45,964 nt of DNA from Fibrobacter succinogenes (GTDB lineage: Bacteria; Fibrobacterota; Fibrobacteria; Fibrobacterales; Fibrobacteraceae), in assembly GCA_902762305.1 (NCBI GenBank), contig CACWNW010000018.1:1-45964 (forward strand), in the 5' to 3' direction. The notes below the pieces were generated by a model. It was not told the DNA's origin. It ran no database searches and worked only from the letters and a program-made list of their open reading frames with translations. The translations under genes were made by a program, and so were the position numbers. Positions 41,468 to 45,964 of this stretch are shown piece by piece (the first letter of the stretch is position 1; each line of letters starts with the position of its first letter).

Positions 41468-42439
41468 TCAGGCTATCGGGCTCGGGAAAAGGACGACGTC
41501 CTTGATTTCTTCCTTGTGCAGGGCGAGCATGAACAGGCGGTCCAGCCCGAGCGCCACGCCCGAGCAGGCGGGCATGCCCGATTCGAGCGCCGAAAGGAAG
41601 TTCTCGTCTATCGGAGGAATCGGCTTCCCCATGCGGCGACGGATTTCGATATCCGCATTGAACCGGCGGCGCTGTTCCTCAACATCGGTCAGTTCCGTAT
41701 AACCGTTGCAAAGTTCCACCCTGTCTACGAACAGTTCGAACCTGCGCGCCCACACGAATCCGTCCTTGTCGGTATAGGTCTGCGCGAGCGCTGCCTGCGA
41801 GGGCGGGTAATCCATAATGAATTCCGGACCGTTCGACGCGAGCGCGGGTTCGACCACGAATACCATCAGGTAATCCCACCAGTCCTCGCGGCTCATGCGT
41901 TCCTTGCCCTCGGGTATCGGAATGTTATAGTACTCGCAGGTCTCGACAAAATTGTTCAAGTCCTTGCAGAAGGGGTTCACGCCGGCGTAGTTCTTGAAGG
42001 CGTCTATCCAGCGGGTGCGGCGCGCGTTCAGGGGCCTCCCGAGAATTTCGCCCACGAGCGATTCCACCTCGTCCATGAGGCTGTCCTGCGGCATGCCCAC
42101 GCGGTACCATTCCACCATGCTGAACTCGTTGTTGTGGTGGCTACCGAATTCATCCTTGCGGAAGGACTTGGTAATCTGGAATATGTCACCGAACCCCGCC
42201 GAAAGCAGGCGCTTCATGTGGAATTCGGGGCTTGTCATGAGGAAGTGCTTGGGGACATCGTCCACCTCGAAGTAATCGAGCTGCGGATCCGTACCGCCCG
42301 CGTTCGAAAGCACGGGCGTTTCCACTTCAAGCACGCCACGCAGTTCAAAGAACTTGCGCACCTTGCCCATCAGGGACTGCCGCAAGATCCACGTCTCGCG
42401 GTCACATGTCGGCGAAAACTCCAAACCCTCAGACTGCAT
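41468..42439 (-). CDS. epmA: Elongation factor P lysyl-lysine ligase (EpmA/PoxA/GenX)
   Basis: A 323-residue class II lysyl-tRNA synthetase-like enzyme that lacks the anticodon-binding domain, as expected for EpmA, which attaches (R)-beta-lysine to EF-P. Motif 1 is around FFELRGVLEVETPVLSNAGG, motif 2 is FRKDEFGSHHNNEFSMVEWYR (93-113) and motif 3 is GVALGLDRLFMLAL near the C-terminus. The length is that of the family. Its ATG follows immediately after the TAA of the upstream FISUMP gene (42440-42442), so translation is coupled. Neither efp nor epmB is in the window. Confidence 0.95.
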   Translation of the reverse strand: MQSEGLEFSPTCDRETWILRQSLMGKVRKFFELRGVLEVETPVLSNAGGTDPQLDYFEVDDVPKHFLMTSPEFHMKRLLSAGFGDIFQITKSFRKDEFGSHHNNEFSMVEWYRVGMPQDSLMDEVESLVGEILGRPLNARRTRWIDAFKNYAGVNPFCKDLNNFVETCEYYNIPIPEGKERMSREDWWDYLMVFVVEPALASNGPEFIMDYPPSQAALAQTYTDKDGFVWARRFELFVDRVELCNGYTELTDVEEQRRRFNADIEIRRRMGKPIPPIDENFLSALESGMPACSGVALGLDRLFMLALHKEEIKDVVLFPSPIA

Positions 42440-43828
42440 TTACTTGCCGTTCACCACACAACGTACAGAAAGCCAGAATTCCTTTTCGACAGGCATCGAT
42501 GTCACGTTGTTGTCCGTGTTGAACATCGAGCGAGCCAGGCCGCGGCCATCGCTCAACTGCCTTTCCGTCCAGAAATAAGCGCCTTCGCCTTGAATAACGG
42601 AGTTCATGGTCTTGTTGGCATAACCGCCAAACAGAGCCGTGAACGCATAGTCGTCACCGCCGTTGCTACGCAGTTTTTCGGCTGCCACATTCACACCGCC
42701 GGCAAAGGTCTCGAGCGCCTTCCAGTCCTCGTCGGTAGAAAGGTGCGTGCCTTCGGGACATGCGGTCAGGGCAGCAGTCTGCGTGTAGAGGCGGCCGTAA
42801 ATCGCGCAGTTCTCGTCTTCGCGGTCATAGCAGTTGGAACCGCCTTCCACCACGAAGTTCAGGTTCTGCACGAACCACTTGGTACCGCCGATTTCCCTGA
42901 CCTTGTACTTCTGGTTGTCACGCGGGTCGACGAATTCCTCGAACACGGGGCAACGCGTCGCCAGTTCCTTGGAAGCGAGGATGGAGTCCACCTGCGGCTG
43001 CCAGCTCGCGCAGAAGCGGAAGAGTTCGCTGCCCGGCAGCGGAGTAGAATCGGCCATGTGCTTGTCGGCCCAGCGATTCACGTAATCCAGGTTGATGACG
43101 ACGGAATCCGGGAGAGAAAGCGCACGGGCGTTCGCCTGGAGCATATCCGCGTACCTCACGGCAGCGGGCTTCGGCGCCTTCCAGTAGCCTTCGACGAGTC
43201 CCTTGCGGAGGTTCTCGTACAAGGGCGACGGACGCATCACGGTAATGGTCGTATCTTCCACGAAACGTTCCGGCTTGGTTTCGCAAGTCGTCTGGCGCAC
43301 GGTGTCGTTCATGCTCTGCGCCTGGATAAAGCAATCCTCCATGCAGGAATTGCGGGCCTTTCCCTTCTTCGGGCACGGTACCCATACGGAGGTATCGGCA
43401 TACATCTTGACAGGCTTCGAGTAGCCCTTGGTCTTGACCGCGACCTTCGCGACATTTTCCAGCGCATCGAGCGCCTTCGTATTTCCGGTTTCCGCATCCA
43501 GGAGCAGGAGCGAAACGACTTCGTTACAGGCATCGACAGCCTTGGGATTCGAACACGCCTTCACACCGTAACCGTAGGCAAACTGCGTCGGGCAGTTCGC
43601 AAAGGATTCCTCGGGGTTCGACTTAAAAACCTTCTCGTACACGCGAACGGCTTCGTCCGGAGTGAGTTTGCCGCAGTAAACTTCCTCGATCTTGCCCTTC
43701 TTGACAATCTTCTGGGCTGCGACGATATCGCCGGCATCGACTGCATCGCGGAGTTCTTCCTGGGCAAAAGCACCTGTCGCAAGAATCGAGACTGCTACGG
43801 CAGTCATACACTTAGTGAATAATTTCAT
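42440..43828 (-). CDS. Secreted FISUMP-domain protein, Cys-rich
   Basis: A 462-residue exported protein. A standard signal peptide (AVAVSILATGAFA) replaces the lipobox of its paralogues. Residues about 22-290 are a Cys-containing helical region (EELRDAVDAGDIVAAQKIVKKG, then CPTQFAYGYGVKACSNP) of unknown function, and one FISUMP domain follows at the C-terminus (FVDPRDNQKYKVREIGG, KWFVQNLNF, ACPEGTHLSTDEDW, SVRCVVNGK). It lacks the polyserine linker. The promoter is TATATT (43858-43853) and the RBS is GAGAGGATAGT before ATG 43828. It is fused tail to head with epmA (no gap). Confidence 0.9.
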   Translation of the reverse strand: MKLFTKCMTAVAVSILATGAFAQEELRDAVDAGDIVAAQKIVKKGKIEEVYCGKLTPDEAVRVYEKVFKSNPEESFANCPTQFAYGYGVKACSNPKAVDACNEVVSLLLLDAETGNTKALDALENVAKVAVKTKGYSKPVKMYADTSVWVPCPKKGKARNSCMEDCFIQAQSMNDTVRQTTCETKPERFVEDTTITVMRPSPLYENLRKGLVEGYWKAPKPAAVRYADMLQANARALSLPDSVVINLDYVNRWADKHMADSTPLPGSELFRFCASWQPQVDSILASKELATRCPVFEEFVDPRDNQKYKVREIGGTKWFVQNLNFVVEGGSNCYDREDENCAIYGRLYTQTAALTACPEGTHLSTDEDWKALETFAGGVNVAAEKLRSNGGDDYAFTALFGGYANKTMNSVIQGEGAYFWTERQLSDGRGLARSMFNTDNNVTSMPVEKEFWLSVRCVVNGK

Positions 43829-43852
43829 ACTATCCTCTCATTCTGTATTTTC

Positions 43853-43858
43853 AATATA
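43853..43858 (-). promoter_or_regulatory. -10 box TATATT of the FISUMP-epmA operon
   Basis: It lies 24 nt before ATG 43828, followed by a leader with a good RBS, unlike the leaderless boxes of this window. Confidence 0.55.
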
Positions 43859-43902
43859 GCAAAGTGATTTTGCAGAAAAACCGCCAAGACGTATAACTTT
43901 TC

Positions 43903-43908
43903 TACATT
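43903..43908 (+). promoter_or_regulatory. -10 box TACATT, six bases before the cysteine desulfurase ATG
   Basis: TACATT is followed by TTGGTC and ATG 43915, with no Shine-Dalgarno sequence, predicting a leaderless mRNA. Confidence 0.55.
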
Positions 43909-43914
43909 TTGGTC

Positions 43915-45156
43915 ATGAATAACGTGAATTTTTTTGATGCCGAAGCCGTCCGCGGCGAATTCCCGATGCTCGTCGCAGGCGATAAAGGCGCCAAGCCCCT
44001 CGCCTTCTTGGACAGCACCGCCACCACGCAGAAGCCCGCATGCGTCATCGACGCGATGGACGACTTTTACCGCGAACACTACAGTTCCGTCAAGCGCGGA
44101 GTATACCGCCTGAGCGCCCGCACCACCGAAGCTTTCGAAGCCACCCGCAAGAACGTGGCCAAGTTCATTAACGCGAAGACCGAAGACGAAATCGTGTTCA
44201 CCCGCGGCACCACCGAAAGCATCAACCTTGTGGCGTGGAGTTACGGCCGCAAGTTCTTCGAGGCGGGCGACGAGATTTTGATTAGCGGGCTCGAGCACCA
44301 TGCGAATATAGTGAGCTGGCAGCTCGTTGCCGAAATGAAGGGCGCCAAGATCAAGGTCATTCCCGTCAAGGACGACGGCGACCTGGATTTGGACAAACTA
44401 CCTGGACTTTTGAATGCGCGCACCAAGATGGTGGCGGTAACGCATGTGAGCAATGCCGTCGGCACCGTGAACCCGATTGCAGAAATCATCAAGACCGTTC
44501 GCGCCGCCGCCCCGCAGGCAAAGATCCTGATTGACGGCGCCCAGAGTTCCAGCCACATCAAGATTGACGTGCAAGAACTCGACTGCGATTTTCTCGCCTT
44601 CAGCGGGCACAAGATGTACGGCCCTACCGGGGTCGGCGTGCTCTACGGCAAATACGACGTTCTGGATTCTATGCCCCCCTGGCACGGCGGCGGCGAGATG
44701 ATCAAGAACGTCACCTTCGAAAAGACGACGTACGCCGACGTTCCCGCCCGCTTCGAGGCCGGCACGCCCATGATTGCCGAAGTCATCGGCCTCGGCAAGG
44801 CCATCGAATGGATTAACGAGAAGGGTATTGAAAACATCCGCAGGCACGAAGCAGAAATCACGAACTACGCGCTGGAACAGCTCGCAAAAATCCCGCAGGT
44901 GAAAGTACTCGGGAACCCGAAGGAACGCGGCGCCCTCGTGAGCATTACTTTGGATGGAATCGCCGTGAGCGACGCCGCCATGATTCTCGACGAAGAGAAC
45001 ATCGCCGTGCGCAGCGGGCACCACTGCGCACAGCCCGTGATGGACCGCTTCGGCGTAGATGCCACGCTCCGCCTGAGCTTTGGCGCCTACACGCTCAAGC
45101 GCGATATCGACCGCCTTATCGCAGGCCTCCAGAGAGTCGTCCGGCTGTTCGCATAG
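43915..45156 (+). CDS. Group II cysteine desulfurase (SufS/CsdA family)
   Basis: A 413-residue PLP enzyme that releases sulfur from cysteine for Fe-S cluster or tRNA sulfur transfer. The PLP lysine is Lys233 in SGHKMYGPTG, and the catalytic Cys371 is in RSGHHCAQP (366-374), the short-loop signature of group II enzymes. The length is normal. No sufBCDE genes are adjacent; instead a TcdA homologue begins 30 nt downstream, as in the E. coli csdA-csdE-tcdA cluster, so CsdA-like service is as likely as SufS. I chose ATG 43915 over TTG 43909, because the TACATT box is six bases upstream. Confidence 0.93.
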   Translation: MNNVNFFDAEAVRGEFPMLVAGDKGAKPLAFLDSTATTQKPACVIDAMDDFYREHYSSVKRGVYRLSARTTEAFEATRKNVAKFINAKTEDEIVFTRGTTESINLVAWSYGRKFFEAGDEILISGLEHHANIVSWQLVAEMKGAKIKVIPVKDDGDLDLDKLPGLLNARTKMVAVTHVSNAVGTVNPIAEIIKTVRAAAPQAKILIDGAQSSSHIKIDVQELDCDFLAFSGHKMYGPTGVGVLYGKYDVLDSMPPWHGGGEMIKNVTFEKTTYADVPARFEAGTPMIAEVIGLGKAIEWINEKGIENIRRHEAEITNYALEQLAKIPQVKVLGNPKERGALVSITLDGIAVSDAAMILDEENIAVRSGHHCAQPVMDRFGVDATLRLSFGAYTLKRDIDRLIAGLQRVVRLFA

Positions 45157-45186
45157 TTTACCGCTAGAACATCGCACAGTTCTTTA

Positions 45187-45964
45187 TGGGTATCGAGAAA
45201 GGCATATTCAACCGCACATCACTCCTGCTCGGGGACGACGTGATGGGCAACATCTACCAAAAGCGCGTAATCATCTTCGGTCTCGGCGGAGTCGGCAGCT
45301 GGTGCGCCGAAAGCCTGGTGCGTTCCGGCATCAAGGAACTCGTACTCGTTGATTCTGACCGCGTGTGCGTCACCAACGTGAACCGCCAACTGATGGCCAC
45401 TACGAAAACCGTGGGGCAAGTCAAGGTGGACGTGCTGAAAAATCGCCTACTCGAAATCAACCCGCACGCAAACATCGTAGCGCTGCAGGACATTTACGAA
45501 GAAGCGAATACCGAAAAATTCCAGCTGGATACCTTCGACTACATTATTGACGCCATCGACAGCCTCGAAAACAAGATGCAACTGTTGTGGCACGCCACGC
45601 GCACGAAGGCAACCGTTTTCTCATCGATGGGGGCCGCCCTCAAGATGGACCCCACGCGAATCAAGGTCGCCGAATTCTGGAAAGTTGCAGGCTGCCCGCT
45701 CGCCCGCGCGCTGCGCGACAAGTTCAAGCGCAAAAAGAAGAACCTCAAGAAAAAAGTCCTGTGCGTTTACAGCGATGAACTCCTGAAAAACCGCGGTAAG
45801 AATTCCTCTTGCGGGACCGCCGCCTGCATGTGCCCCAAAGTGCGCAACGAACACAGCGAAGCGGAACTAAAGAACGCCGAACTCGTCGGTCACGAATGGT
45901 GCAGCAGCAAGGCGCAAATCAACGGCACCATGGCGCACGCCACCGCAATTTTCGGGTTCACCAT
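45187..45964 (+). CDS. tcdA: tRNA threonylcarbamoyladenosine dehydratase TcdA (CsdL), cut by window end
   Basis: The first 259 residues of an E1-like ATP-dependent enzyme that cyclises t6A37 in tRNA. The nucleotide-binding loop FGLGGVGSWCAESLVRSGI (31-49), the acidic pair in LVDSDRVCVTNVNRQ (54-68) and the DYIIDAIDSLENK block are diagnostic. A basic stretch (KFKRKKKNLKKK) and a Cys-rich segment (SCGTAACMCPK) follow. The reading frame stays open to the window edge. ATG 45187 begins MGIEKGIFNRTSLLLGDDVM. It lies 30 nt after the cysteine desulfurase, so the two are probably co-transcribed. Confidence 0.93.

Overview
The window looks like a chromosomal segment of a Fibrobacter species. Three proteins carry the Fibrobacter succinogenes major paralogous (FISUMP) domain, recognisable by repeated RD..TYRTV / TWMAENLNY / CPDGWHIP blocks. 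Several surface lipoproteins have long polyserine linkers, and a large secreted protein and a smaller one end in type IX-like C-terminal sorting domains. Most of the window is ordinary chromosome; accessory signs are an IS200-type element, a FISUMP gene bracketed by 59-bp direct repeats, and an AT-rich small membrane gene.

Layout. 1-562: a leftward tRNA-Thr/tRNA-Tyr/tRNA-Thr/tuf operon with its promoter. 680-1430: a terminator-like hairpin and an IS200 element. 1447-6483: a 1678-residue GLUG/InlB-repeat surface protein (minus). 6706-9226: thioesterase, DnaJ-zinc-finger membrane protein and rarA (plus). 9215-11972: a FISUMP lipoprotein gene between two perfect 59-bp repeats, the first of which includes the end of rarA. 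12026-12871: prmA. 13027-16791: a cobalamin riboswitch followed by a BtuB-like receptor and a polyserine-tethered beta-propeller lipoprotein that looks like a functional analogue of Bacteroides BtuG. 16841-17857: a Fic-fold protein that has lost the catalytic His. 17872-21305: rhlE, a coiled-coil membrane protein and glucokinase. 21732-27724: a secreted papain-like/LTD/TSP3 protein, a secreted partner and a second FISUMP lipoprotein. 27820-33416: a complete TonB2/TtpC-type energy-transduction operon (DUF3450, TtpC, ExbB, ExbD, TonB, TPR), next to 33515-37667, a TonB-dependent receptor with an overlapping Cys-rich lipoprotein. The two operons share a promoter element. 37881-38624: AT-rich membrane gene and a repeat-filled spacer. 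38625-40898: pilT-pilC. 40952-43828: TlpA-like thioredoxin, epmA and a third FISUMP protein. 43915-45964: a group II cysteine desulfurase and tcdA (cut by the window end).

Two region-wide signals stand out. First, -10 boxes follow TA(T/C/A)ATT rather than TATAAT, and at four genes the box lies exactly six bases before the ATG, which predicts leaderless mRNAs. Second, much of the gene content serves outer-membrane uptake: a B12 receptor/lipoprotein pair, another receptor/lipoprotein pair, and a TonB motor to power such receptors. All functional names come from reading the translated sequence; no database search was run.
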